Shown in pieces: positions 47,706 to 57,904 of a DNA stretch of 64,000 bases. The notes below the pieces were generated by a model. That model was given only the letters and a program-made list of their open reading frames with translations. It had not been told where the DNA came from and searched no databases. The position numbers were made by a program, and so were the translations under genes. The first letter of the stretch is position 1. Every line of letters starts with the position of its first letter. Origin of the DNA: Rutstroemia sp. NJR-2017a BVV2 (lineage: Eukaryota; Ascomycota; Leotiomycetes; Helotiales; Rutstroemiaceae); contig NJPS01000077.1 of NCBI GenBank assembly GCA_002946415.1, forward strand, positions 369,556-433,555, given 5' to 3'.

Positions 47706-47909
47706 GGATGTACTAACTGTCCGACCAACTTCAAAACTTCGATATTCTTAATATCCAAATTTCATTTAAACACCCAGATATATAATTATACCAAATATTT
47801 AATGTTCACTTAAACAATCAGATATATAATTGTACTTAAGTATATATTACTTCATAATGTTCAAATATTACTTAAACAATCAGAAGTTGGTCGGGTAGTT
47901 AGTACACCC
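47706..47909. mobile_element. 204-bp MITE-like element with ~27-bp terminal inverted repeats
   Basis: Left end 47706-47732 and right end 47883-47909 are inverted copies over 27 bases with three mismatches; the shared core includes CCGACCAACTTC and TGTACTAACT. The 150-bp interior is very AT-rich and holds three related words around ACTTAAACAATCAG / GATATATAATT. No ORF. No clear target duplication is visible, so the superfamily is open. It lies upstream of, and tail-side to, the epoxide hydrolase gene. Confidence 0.7.
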
Positions 47910-48075
47910 CCTGGTGGGATGGATGATGTGAGGTATTGCGGAAGGGGTTTTAATCGCTATTTACTTTTGTTTTGCATACACATCCTAAATCCCGAGGCTT
48001 GCTTGCATGTCTGACTACAATTTGTGTGCATCCAGTATCATTTCCTCAACGAAACCGATCCAACACCGAACCTCC

Positions 48076-49201
48076 TCACAAGTTCGACTTCCCTCCAATA
48101 ATCGTCTCCACGAACTCCTTGATGTATTGATTAATCTCCTCTGGCTTCTCCCACAAAGCCCAATGACTGGTATCGACCTCCCTCCTCATCAACTTCCCCT
48201 CCCCGAAAAGATTCTCCATCCCCTCACTCATCTTGGGCGGCAACGCAACATCTTTCTTGCCCGCAATATACATCGACGGAATCTCAACTTTGAATCCCTC
48301 CTCAAACTTCTTCGCTAAATCTTTCTCATCCTCGAAATTCAGCTCCCCGGTGCGGTACCAGTTAAGAGGACCGCGCATGCCGTTGATGCAGTACTGTTCA
48401 GTGTAGTAGTCCAATTCCTCCTTGCTAAGTAAAGGAGTATGTCCAAGTTTAGGAAGATTCTCGAAAAGGCAACCCTCAGACACAGTGAAGCCAATTTCGC
48501 CATTTGGTCCATGACCACCATACAGTGCGTTCAAGAACTGGCGGATCTTCTCATGTCCGACGATCTCGGCCTCAACCTCTGGTCCCTTCAGGTGCAATTG
48601 GTATTTGAAGTTTGGGAGGACAGTCATAGGGACGTAGCTTGATCTGGGAGGAAAGAATGGAGTACAGACGCTGAAAAACCCGGAGATGAGTTCGGGGTAG
48701 TGGAGAGCAATGCGGCCAACGACTGCTCCGCCCCAGTCATGACCACCAAGGATGATGGAGGAGGCGCCGAGTTCGCCTGCGATGGCTGCTACGTCATCGG
48801 CGGCGGATTTATATGTGTAGTTGCTGAGGTCTTGGGGAGATGATGATTTAGAGTAGCCTTGCATGTTGGGGACTACAACGCGAAGGTTCATGGCTGTGAG
48901 AGCTGGGACTTGATATCGCCAGCCGAATGCCAAGTCAGGCCACTAGGATGATGTCAGTTCGAATGGTACGAAGAGTTGTAAACGTTGTCTGGGTGTCAAC
49001 GTGACGAGATGCTCCACACATCGATGCTGCACGAGAAACTAGGAGGACGATGAATATACTCACTCCATGGATAAGGAAGATAGTTGCAACTGGTTTAGAA
49101 CCATTGTCAGGTTCAGCCAGAATGTAGGAATATGTTCGACCATTCACTTCAGTGGTCTTGTGTTGGACTCGGGAGTCATCGGGCTTGAGTTTGTCCACCA
49201 T
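48076..49201 (-). CDS. Epoxide hydrolase (alpha/beta hydrolase fold)
   Basis: Two exons (49201-49064 and 48942-48076; 334 aa) joined to give the oxyanion motif HGWPD. Further landmarks: GHDWGGAVVGR with the Asp nucleophile (epoxide hydrolase type, not Ser), LNWYRTGE with a cap-domain Tyr, IAGKKD before the acid position, and TSHWALWEKPEEIN with the catalytic His. The order and length match soluble fungal epoxide hydrolases, which open epoxides to diols via an Asp ester. No signal peptide, so cytosolic. The 121-nt intron also reads open, which explains a longer apparent first frame. The C-terminus GGKSNL is close to, but not a clear, peroxisomal signal. Confidence 0.9.
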
Positions 49202-49700
49202 TTTGAATCTGGCAAGTTGAATTTGATATAGGCTGTAGGATGATCACTTGAAGTTGTCTTCGAGAGTCGTGGTGGGATACTTCACACGTTTTAAGTAGCT
49301 CGACATTACCCCACTAAAAGGTTGCCTCGGCCTAAGACGGCAAGAGTTATTTATTTGTCAACGAGTCAATCACTAACAGTTTGTTCCACAACGGTGTGTT
49401 AACCATACACAAGTTCCGTTTCAAGGGACAGATGCAGCATCAGATTCATGCTTTCGGAGTTTCGCTGAATAAAAATCTCCGTTCCCTCTTTTAAGGCCGT
49501 AGCCGTCTTGCCAACATAAGGTTGATCAAAGTTGCGCCAAGAGCAAATGCAACGTAGATCAAGCTTTGCACACATGTCCAATAATCAGCAATAATTTGCA
49601 AGGCAACCCTAAATACAAGACACCCTGGGATATCATTGAGCTCCGAAGCACCCATACACCGAGTATACTTTTCTACCATGAACTCCAATCATAACTAGCA
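49202..49700. other. Intergenic region
   Basis: About 500 bases between the epoxide hydrolase start and the pinin stop. It contains the hydrolase promoter and pinin 3' UTR. Overlapping short ORFs on the minus strand lack motifs. Confidence 0.5.
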
Positions 49701-50771
49701 TCAGTAAATGACCGTATCCTCCTCTGCCTCTACCACTACCTCACCATTATGCTCTTCCAACATGTCATTCTCAGTCTTGGCCTGCTCAGACTGAGTAGCT
49801 TGTTCAGAGTTATCATTAGTAGAATCAACAACGTTAGAAATAGATGGAGACTCGGTATGAGGCTCACCCATCGTCTCTGGAGATACCACCTTGGCTTCAG
49901 ATCCCCCCTCGGCGTCTTCCTGTTTGGGATGCCTCTCTGCCCATTCCGTCTCTTCTCTCTCAATCAAGGCCCTGGTATCGGCAATCTGAGCGTCAATGTC
50001 GGCCTTGTTGTTCGGGGTCAACTCCCACGGTAAGTAATACTAATCAACTTAGCATGAGACCATGTAATCAATATTTGTGTCAAAATCTTACCAATTTCGG
50101 CTCTGTCTTCGTCGACAAGAAATGTGCCATTGCGAGCATATTCGAATGCCGTATCCGCATCTTGATTGGACCATCAGCCGTGTCTCAAAGGTACTGCCGG
50201 CTCCATAGTTCACTGACCGATTGTTCTTCAAATTTTACTTGCTCAACCACTCGTATCGCTTTTAGCTTCGCGATACTTTCCTTCTTCCTATTGGCCTCTT
50301 CAGCTTTGCGTTGCGCAGCCCTCTCTTTCTGCCGAGCTTCAATCTCCTGTCTCCTTTTCTGCTGTCCATTGGTCGTACTTTGGTTTAATGTACTCAACAA
50401 CCCGCCGAATAATCGTTGGCCCCGCTTCCGCTCCTCTTGCACGCTACTTTTCCGTCTTTCAGCATCGACATTTTTTGAGCCTTCAGCGGAAATCCCCAAA
50501 GGTTCTGGCTTGGACGTATCTTGTTTCGGAGGATCAACTGCGTGCGGGGAGGAGCGTAAGGTAGATGGCGATTCCGAAGTAGGATCGGGTGAGATCCGAG
50601 GACGTTTAGATGTCTCTTCGGATGCGGATGACTGTCGACGCTTTCTGCGGGGGCTTCTAGGCGCAGGCGCATCGGATTTTGGAACGACGACTGCAGATGC
50701 CACGGGACTGCGTGTATTAGTAACTGGAATTGTAACTGAGCGCGATGAACTTACGCAGGCATATCTGGCAT
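49701..50771 (-). CDS. Pinin/SDK/MemA domain protein (splicing-associated)
   Basis: Four exons (50771-50755, 50707-50218, 50160-50092, 50039-49701; 304 aa), in frame. After an Arg/Ser/Pro-rich start (RRKRRQSSASEE) comes the pinin domain: QRLFGGLLSTLNQ, a long charged coiled coil (RQKERAAQRKAEEANRKKES) and, over the exon junctions, RHSNMLAMAHFLSTKTEPKL plus YYLPWELTP. These are the defining blocks of pinin, a nuclear exon-junction/splicing factor. The C-terminal ~90 residues are very acidic. Exon 1 encodes only MPDMPA; it was chosen because the next in-frame codon is GTG and no other ATG exists. Divergent from RDS3, 323 bp apart. Confidence 0.85.
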
Positions 50772-51094
50772 GTTGCTAATCACACCTTGAACAGATTAGC
50801 AAGAATTTCACAATTGATGTAGACCTGTAAATGAGGTGACAGCGTCAGTCGCATCGAACATTAATTTACAGGTGCGATGCGACAAACTGAGAGCTGTTCC
50901 AATTAGTACTAGCGTCATGGTCTGTGCATTACAAAGCAGAAAGCTCGAGAATTTGGTGGCGGTGATGTAAAAGAAAGCTTCGAACTTCAAGAACAATTTA
51001 TCAGATACACAACACACCAATTCTACACAATCGCGGTTATTGAACTTCTCAATTACGTTCAGGACACAAAAACTCAACTTTCAAACCCGCAACC
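50772..51094. promoter_or_regulatory. Shared divergent promoter region of pinin and RDS3
   Basis: The two start codons are 323 bases apart and point away from each other, so both promoters lie here. No consensus element stands out. Co-expression is plausible because both genes serve the spliceosome (inference). Confidence 0.5.
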
Positions 51095-51529
51095 ATGTCT
51101 CGCCATCATCCGTGAGTACAAGACTTATCCCTTAAAAACCTACCGTTACTGACATGCCTTCAGAGATCTCGTAATGTGTCGCAAGCAATCCGGTATTGCC
51201 ATCGGCCGTCTTTGCGATAAATGCGACGGCAAATGTCCAGTCTGCGATTCCTACGTTCGACCCACGACCCTCGTGCGCATCTGCGAAGAGTGCAGTTTTG
51301 GCAACTATCAAAACAAATGCGTGGTGTGCGGTGGAGAAGGAATCTCGGATGCATTCTATTGCTTCGAATGCACAAGGTTGGAAAAGGATAGAGATGGCTG
51401 CCCGAAGATTATAAATCTTGGTAGTAGTAGGACCGATCTGTTTTACCAGTATGTTTACTGCCCAATCTCGAGTCGAAGGGGAGAAGCTAACTTGCTCGTT
51501 TTAGGAAAAAGAATTTTCGGAATCATTAG
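51095..51529 (+). CDS. RDS3: RDS3 / PHF5A, SF3b complex subunit
   Basis: Three exons (51095-51111, 51164-51448, 51505-51529) give 108 residues, the normal length of this highly conserved protein. The spliced product runs [20 protein letters not shown], with the Cys pairs [23 protein letters not shown] and [17 protein letters not shown] forming the interlaced three-zinc fold, and ends YQKKNFRNH. RDS3/PHF5A sits in SF3b of U2 snRNP at the branch-point pocket and is essential for splicing. Exon 1 has 17 nt and the last exon 25 nt. Without splicing, an alternative C-terminus would be read to 51563; the spliced ending is the conserved one. Confidence 0.95.
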
Positions 51530-52147
51530 TAGGGAATTGGATCGGGGGATCATGTTATTCTGATTTGGTTTTGGGATGGGATGGGATGGGATGTGGAGTT
51601 CTGGAATCTAGCATCATGGACTTGCCCTAAGATTATCGGCCGGCGCGCGAAGCCATCTCGGATATGAGGATCATATTTCCACGGTTTCTGGCATACAAGT
51701 CAAATTTTTCTACCCGAATCCGTGCTAGAACGCGAGAGGAATCAGATCCTATGGGTCGGGGGTGACTGTTATGTCGGTATGTATTCTAGTGGGCGTTAAT
51801 ATTATTGAACATTTTCTGAAATTCGATTAGTACCAGTCTGGAACTTTCAGCCCAACTTGGAGCCGAACCCTTAGACTGGGCGTGTAACCAAACATGACCA
51901 TTTCATGGGGGACTTCATTATGGAAGGTATTTATACCAAGCCTTAAGGTGTTTTTGTGTGCATATTGTCTAGCACAAGTGCCATCCCGCTATGGAGCTAA
52001 TCTTCTGTCCCTGCAATAGTCCAAGGTGAGCAGTTGCGTTGGTATTCCAGTTGGCGAAGTGAAATGTGATATCCCGCACAATAACTTCTATTCTTCCTGA
52101 AAGAACTTTCGAACAATCCTCCAGCTACCTGCACAAACCCTCTGGAA
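51530..52147. other. Intergenic region
   Basis: About 620 bases, RDS3 3' UTR and upstream region of the next gene. A GGGAT pentamer repeats about four times near 51576-51595. No ORF of interest. Confidence 0.5.
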
Positions 52148-52939
52148 ATGCGTCACAGTGGTCCACCTTTCATGCGCAAGCATGCATCAATTGTGCTACC
52201 ACAACTGGTCATACCTTCCGAGAGAGCTATAGCATCTGCCTGTCCATCTTCAGCAAATGCGGAGGACCGCCCTGGAAACCGTCCAATCACCAAGCCGAAT
52301 TACATATTTCAAAACACATCGCATCCATCTACCCCATCAGCGTCATGTTCGCCGCACGACAGTGATTATATCTCCGAAGACTCCCCACATCCTTCTGGAT
52401 TCCTCGACAGCAGAACGAGCAGTGTCAATAGTAACAGCTCGGGTTCGGTTTTCGATTCTATCTCTGGCTCGGATGCCACCTCGTTACTTCCACCAAGGAA
52501 CAAATCTATACTACGTCCTCGTTTCCCTCGCATAGAAGCTGACTACTTTACTCGAAGAGTATCGCCGTTCCAGGGAGGTACTTTCACAGATTCTTACACA
52601 TGCGATAAGAAATTGTCAGTCGTTCTAGGAATTGAACCGATGACGGATCTGGGTCTTGATGAGAACGAGTGGAATGAATCGTTTGTGAGAGGAGCGCAGA
52701 TCAATAAGAGGGTTTCGTTTGGGGCGACGACGATTTTTACTATGGACATGGAGGAAGAGGTGGAGCTAGAACATGTGGAGGACGTGATGTTCGAGGGGAC
52801 TATGAGTACGGATGGGAGTGGTGATGATGGGGATGACGGGGATGACGGGGATAATGAAGGGTTTGGCGAAGGAATTAATATGGATATCAGTGAGGTTGAT
52901 ACCAGGAGCAAAGGGAAAGGTGTTGCGATGAGTGATTAG
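52148..52939 (+). CDS. Hypothetical acidic protein
   Basis: An uninterrupted frame of 263 residues with coding-like composition but no recognised domain. The N-terminal half is Ser/Pro-rich (SRTSSVNSNSSGSVFDSISG). Residues ~115-190 look more ordered (PRNKSILRPRFPRIEADYFT, RRVSPFQGGTFTDSY, KRVSFGATTIFTMDMEEEVE). KRVSF fits the RVxF docking motif for protein phosphatase 1. The C-terminus is acidic with a GDDGDDGDDGDNEG tract from a short GATGACGGG repeat, then RSKGKGVAMSD. No signal peptide or TM helix. An upstream exon is possible. Confidence 0.55.
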   Translation: MRHSGPPFMRKHASIVLPQLVIPSERAIASACPSSANAEDRPGNRPITKPNYIFQNTSHPSTPSASCSPHDSDYISEDSPHPSGFLDSRTSSVNSNSSGSVFDSISGSDATSLLPPRNKSILRPRFPRIEADYFTRRVSPFQGGTFTDSYTCDKKLSVVLGIEPMTDLGLDENEWNESFVRGAQINKRVSFGATTIFTMDMEEEVELEHVEDVMFEGTMSTDGSGDDGDDGDDGDNEGFGEGINMDISEVDTRSKGKGVAMSD

Positions 52940-53399
52940 GAAGCGATGCGAGCGGTGGCTAAGAATAAGCCATAATGTTGTGTATTGGTTAAATTGTCAT
53001 GCTGAGACGGCAGCATTCAGGATGACACTCGGTAACAATAATATGGAAGTTTTAATGTCAGGTCATTGACCAAAGAGTTTGATGACTCACTGCTATATGA
53101 AATACGGAGTCGTCAGTCGAATGTAGGTAATACCGATTGGCTCAACCCCCCTAGCGTAAGTCGATGCGCGATGCAACGACTTCGAGTCTAAATATATAGC
53201 AAATCTCCCTGATGAGCATTCAAGGCGGAAACACTGTGTCGGTTTGCACCCAGATTATCAGGATTCTTGCCTCTCACTCATCAGTTATTTTCGCATACCA
53301 TTTCTTCTCGTGTTCCCTACATTCGGTTTCACCCTCATTCGACTAAGTGCACGGGACCGGAAGTTAACCTCAACCCATTATGAGTAGAAGGCCTCGCAC
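52940..53399. other. Intergenic region
   Basis: About 460 bases between the acidic hypothetical gene and the HET relic. No gene or repeat recognised. Confidence 0.5.
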
Positions 53400-54580
53400 T
53401 GTAAACTGGGAAACCCTTCTTGTACTGCCTATGAATCTATCTGCCAGATGTCTGCCCAGTCTCTTCAAGTAGATGACTACTACAAAGTCATGGTGCTCAA
53501 CGCATCCAGCCGCAATCTTCCTTATACAGAGGGACATCTTTTTTCAAGGGACGATCACGAATGGGTATTACATCTGGATCGACGCATTATGGGTCAATTA
53601 AAATGACCCTGATGAAAAAGCGAGCCAGGTTGTAAAGATGGCTAGAATCTACCAATCTGCCTAGTCTTTAATAGTGTGGCTTGGAAGAGAGCGACGAGAT
53701 GCGCATGACAGTTCTGCAGAGGATTTGTTGAAGGACGCGTGGAAGCTTGGACCGGCGGGAAAGAATAGGAGCTGATGAGTCTACTCTGGATCTTCTATTA
53801 GATGATCCTCAGAGATCTATCCCCGTCAGCTCCGCACGCTCTGAAGGCTGCAGCAACGGATTGGCTTGGAAGTGTTGATGAGATTGAAATGTACAGGTGG
53901 CTGCTTAGTTTGCCATCTCTCAATTGTAGGTGGTTTGAGAGTGCCTGGATTATCCAAGAAATGATGTTGGATCGAGAGACCGCCGTTGCCTGTGGAAAGT
54001 TAATATTTTGGGTGGGTTAAGTTCCTCTCATGTATTGAGATGATCGGCTGTCGTACACTCCTGGTCGACAAGATCTCCAAGTTCAAGTCCATAGGGAGAT
54101 GCTTTGGGATGCACCCAAAACAGATACTATATCCTCAAAAATCACCAGCGCAGATACTTACCACATTAGCACAGATTCAGCAAGATCTGTCCTTGTTGCG
54201 CATTTCTCTCAAACCAAGTATATGAAAGATGAAATACCCTGGATGAATTTACACCCGAGAAGGACAAGCATGTGTATTGGTATTATGGTCTTCAGACAAG
54301 AGCACGATCGTTTGCAGAAGTGATGCATCAGAAATATTTTTCGCGGCGTCTTTTTAGGACCCAGAAAGGATGTTTGGGGACGTGTACTGAGCAGACTGAG
54401 CTTGGTGATTGCATCTTCATTATTCCAGAGACGTCGGCTTCTTATGTGCTCAGACCTGTTCGTGATGGACAGTATAAGCTTGTTGGGGAAGCTTATATAT
54501 ATGGTATTATGCACGGCGAAGCAGTTCGTGATCTTGCGATTGAAATAAAAAGCCTTTGTATATTTGAATATAGATTGTGA
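53400..54580 (+). pseudogene. HET-domain heterokaryon incompatibility gene, decayed
   Basis: Pieces of a HET domain in order on the plus strand, with stops and frame changes between. Visible blocks: YYIWIDALWVN then TAA (53599-53601) then NDPDEKASQVVKMARIYQSA, then TAG (53662-53664) then SLIVWLGRERR; later WFESAWIIQEMMLDRETAVACGK (in two runs); near the end YVLRPVRDGQYKLVGEAYIYG and IMHGEA, the usual C-terminal HET-protein block. The consensus at the first stop is INQND, so CAA to TAA is the natural reading. The region 53400-53580 is out of frame with the rest. HET proteins trigger cell death upon fusion of unlike hyphae; this copy cannot make a full protein. Confidence 0.82.
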
Positions 54581-55095
54581 CGATTCGGCAAGACAGGCCG
54601 TATTGCACCCATATACCAGCACCACTTAGTAGGCATGTACTGTGCGTATATGGGGGCCACTCTCGTCGCGATTCCAACCAAGGTTCTGGGACTGGTCGTG
54701 TTGGGCCCTGGCATTCTTTCATTAGGTGCGAATACCCTTGAGATTTTATACAGATGCAACGTCGACTACAGAGGCTCTTTAAAGATAAGTCTGAGGCGTC
54801 ATTATTCCTTGCGGAGTGGTTCTTGGGCGATGTGTAAACCGGCTCTCTCTCCTGGGGCTTTGCCGATGACGTGGTTTCAACGACTTATGCGAATCTTTTC
54901 GGTTTAAGATCCATACGGAGCCTCGCCAGACCAGACGCCTAATCAGCGATCCGCTCTGCCATACGAACTTGGTCTTTGCAGCTTCAGGGGAGTATTACGA
55001 ATATAACAACCGTTAATTACTTATATACCAGACGTGAAGAACTTTGTCTGGACTACATGAGTGCTTTGCAAGCCATCAGGCCCACGCATCTCTCT
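54581..55095. other. Intergenic region
   Basis: About 515 bases between the HET relic and the stop of the aminotransferase-like gene. A 90-codon frame at 54635-54907 shows no motif and may be eroded 3' sequence of the HET gene. Confidence 0.45.
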
Positions 55096-57051
55096 CTATG
55101 AATTTCCAAAGTCAAACATGGTTTCCCGTTTATCTTCTACCTCAATAGCTTCTCCATTAGGTCTGTTTCCTTCCACATGAATCATCTTCCCTCCAACCCC
55201 TTCTTCGCTCGCATTCTTCTCATCTTTATCCGTTTCACAACTACTAGTCTGCTGATTCTCTTCAAGCCCCAATACTTTCCACAGCCTGTCACTGTGTCAG
55301 AACCGGTGGTAAATGCTCGCATCAATCTTGTACCACCTCGATCCTGTACTAAATGAGAAAAGATATCGACTTACCTAGCTAGTCCAAACTTCACATCCTC
55401 CTCACTCATCGCAAATGTAATCCTATACCACCCGGCTGTCTCCGATTTAAATGCTTCTCCCGTAGCAAGCCAGATCCCATTATCTAGCATTCGTTTCGAT
55501 AGCACGCGTTCTGCTTCCAAAGTATGCTTGCCTCCAGGAAGAAATGGTTTGAGGGAGACCCAGATGAAAGGGCCTGCGTAGCTGTGAATTGGTAGGTGGG
55601 TTAGTACTGGGGTCTTTGCTGGGCAGGCTCATTGGTTGTGATAGGTTCAGTTGACGGGGAAGTAAGTGAGTGAGGATGTGGAGAAAAGTGTAAGGCATGA
55701 AACAGTCAAAGTAGTAAAACAAACGAGGGTGAAGACATACCTGGGAATATACTCAATTCCCCTTTCACGAAGCATAGCAGCACAGAATTCATACGAAGCA
55801 CTCATTCTCTCGCGAAAGGTTGAGAAATAAAAGTCGAGGAACGAACGATCAGTAAGCATGAGTGTCCAAACATGGTCGGAGAGGGAGGATGCCCAGGCGA
55901 ATTTGGAGATGGCTGCCAACGTGGAGTGGAGAATAGGATTAGCTTGCGAGACGAGCGCACCGATTCTGAGACCATTGCAGCAGAAATCCTACAGTAGTGG
56001 AGAAAGAGGTCAGCATTGTGTGCTTGGGACAGGGCTGGGAAGGCAGCGATGAAAACAAAATAACACTACCTTGCTCATCGTATATAAAACGTGGACCAGC
56101 CCAGGATCAATGAACTTCGCAACATCCAACGACAGTACCGAAGTAAACGGGACCATATCTTGGAAATCGCTAGTAGGGAAGATACTCATAGCATAGATCT
56201 CATCACTGATGAAATGGATAGAGTATTTCGAGCATAGAGAAAGATATGCCTCGATCACATTAGGAGGGTAACATCGTCCCAGGGGGTTATGCGGATTACA
56301 TAGAAGAAGACCCTTGATTTTGATCCCACTTCTCTGGGACTCTAGAATTGCTTCCTCGTGTCTGCGGACGCCGGCAAGTGTTGTGAGATCCGAGAGATCA
56401 CCTATGTCTACGAAAACCGGTTTTACTCTGGGGTGCAAAATAAGTTTGGGTCAAATAGCAGTGGGAATTAATGGAGAGGGAATAGGGGCAGACCTTGCGC
56501 GATCTTCAAAGTCACCTACGAATCCACCGTAGCAGGGTCGAGCAATCAAGATCCCGTCGCCTTCCTCGGCGAGACAATAGCACAGACCATCAATGAGTGA
56601 TGAGCCGCCGGATAGGACTGTAATATGATCTTTTGTGACCTTTTGGTAGGCTGAGAAATAAGAATCTATGTAGCTTGCAAGGGCGGCCCGTAGTGCAAGA
56701 GATCCTGTCGGGCCATCTCCGTAAGTGAGCACTGCCCAGTCGTTAGCCTTTCATTTTTGGAAGGATTGGAGAAGCAGAGATCACTCTTGGGCGTCACAGA
56801 AATGTGTGAATTGATATAATGTGCAATTTCATTGTGCCTAGGTATTCTTTCGGTCAGACTCGACAGATAACCTACGCGAAGACCCTATGCTTTGCATTTC
56901 AGACTTACATCAGTCTATTCTCAGCGATCCCCATTGGAAAAATCCCATTTGGATTATCCTCTGACCAAGGGTTTCCAAATACTCTTCCCATGAAATCCTT
57001 CGTTTCTTCGGGGACGACATTGTGAAGACATCGGGAAGATAGATTAGACAT
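55096..57051 (-). CDS. ACC-synthase-like PLP-dependent aminotransferase (fold type I)
   Basis: Seven or so exons, with checked phases for 57051-56909, 56837-56798, 56747-56494, 56427-56070 and 55988-55741. Two further exons run to the stop at 55096. Product ~470 aa. Landmarks: NGIFPMGIAENRL (N-terminal arm), LTYGDGPTGSLALRAAL, LLLCNPHNPLGRCYPP (Asn binding PLP), HFISDEIYA (Asp/Tyr on the cofactor), TMSK-DFCCNGLRIGAL with the Schiff-base Lys just before an intron, and WYRITFAM with the substrate-carboxylate Arg. This is the 1-aminocyclopropane-1-carboxylate synthase / class I aminotransferase group common in fungi, where the actual reaction is often simple transamination. The last ~60 residues are a hydrophilic, Glu/Lys-rich extension. 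Intact as read. Confidence 0.87.
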
Positions 57052-57398
57052 CCTAAGAACGAGATGGATGGAAAGTGAGCCCGATAGGAAACAGTATCAT
57101 ATGCGGGGCACCGATATCAAGCTTCCACGAGCATCATTGAGCCAGGTTCGATATATGGACACGGCCGTAGGTCCACTAGGACGAAAACTTTTCCGTTCAA
57201 CCCCACCATAGCCATATATTGGAGAACCAAGTAGTTCCACCATAAAAGATCCACTACACCATTGTTGTTTTGATTGTGACACCAACAACGCCTTTGCAGA
57301 TTCTTGATGTTGAGGATCTGAATAGAGTGAGCAGATACAAAAAAGATAATAAAAAGCAAAATGATTGGGAACCCATCATGAGTTCAGGAGTAGACAAC
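57052..57398. other. Intergenic region upstream of the aminotransferase
   Basis: About 350 bases between the aminotransferase start and the tRNA 3' end. No ORF of interest; it should hold the aminotransferase promoter. Confidence 0.45.
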
Positions 57399-57483
57399 TC
57401 TCTGACGGGGAATCGAACCCCGGTCTCCCGCGCTTTGCCGTGCGAATGACAAGCGGAAATCATGACCACTAGACCATCAAAGA
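57399..57483 (-). tRNA. tRNA-Asp (GUC) with a 14-nt intron
   Basis: The minus strand folds as a cloverleaf. Acceptor arms TCTTTGA and TCAGAGA pair over 7 bp with one G-T. The D arm contains GGTCTAGTGGTCA. Anticodon stem TCCGC/GCGGG closes a loop with TTGTCA, anticodon GUC at 34-36. T arm CGGGG-TTCGATT-CCCCG. The 14 extra bases TTCGCACGGCAAAG lie one base after the anticodon (37/38), the canonical nuclear tRNA intron place. Length 85 nt including the intron. The internal A and B boxes (GGTCTAGTGG and GGTTCGATTCC) serve as the polymerase III promoter. CCA is not encoded. Confidence 0.92.
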
Positions 57484-57904
57484 TGTTTGTTTTGTGATGT
57501 TGTTGATGTCAGTACTCGGCTTATTTTAATTTATATACTATCGTCAAATTATTTGCCTTTAATATCCTCCCGGGCATGTGACCCGACTAAAGTTAACTTT
57601 TGCCGAAGCGTCACGGCGACTTTAAATACCGACGCCATCAGAAAATTTGTTTTCGTCCGAGCGTCACGGTAATCGTGGCCGTCGGTGCCTGTGCCCCACT
57701 TCGGCTTGGATCATGTCATCCAGCATGCGCGCCTAAGTGGGCGCAAGCAGGTGAGAAGTTGAGAACATGCAAGCAAGTGAGACTTTTTTTATTTTGGTGA
57801 GGATTCTCATACTGGCATGATCCAAGTATATCGATACTTCGTGCAGATATTTTGAACGATTGGCTATATTCAAGGATTGCAATTACGGAGAGGTTATAGA
57901 CCGA
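57484..57904. other. Upstream region of the intact HET gene
   Basis: About 420 bases. Contains two copies of GCGTCACGG about 60 bases apart (57607 and 57661). No gene. The frame of the HET gene stays open upstream to 57860 but without an ATG. Confidence 0.45.

Noticed and set aside
51174..51563. Longer 129-aa reading of RDS3 through the last intron
   Set aside because: The conserved YQKKNFRNH ending is obtained only with the 51449-51504 intron removed, and the length then fits the family.
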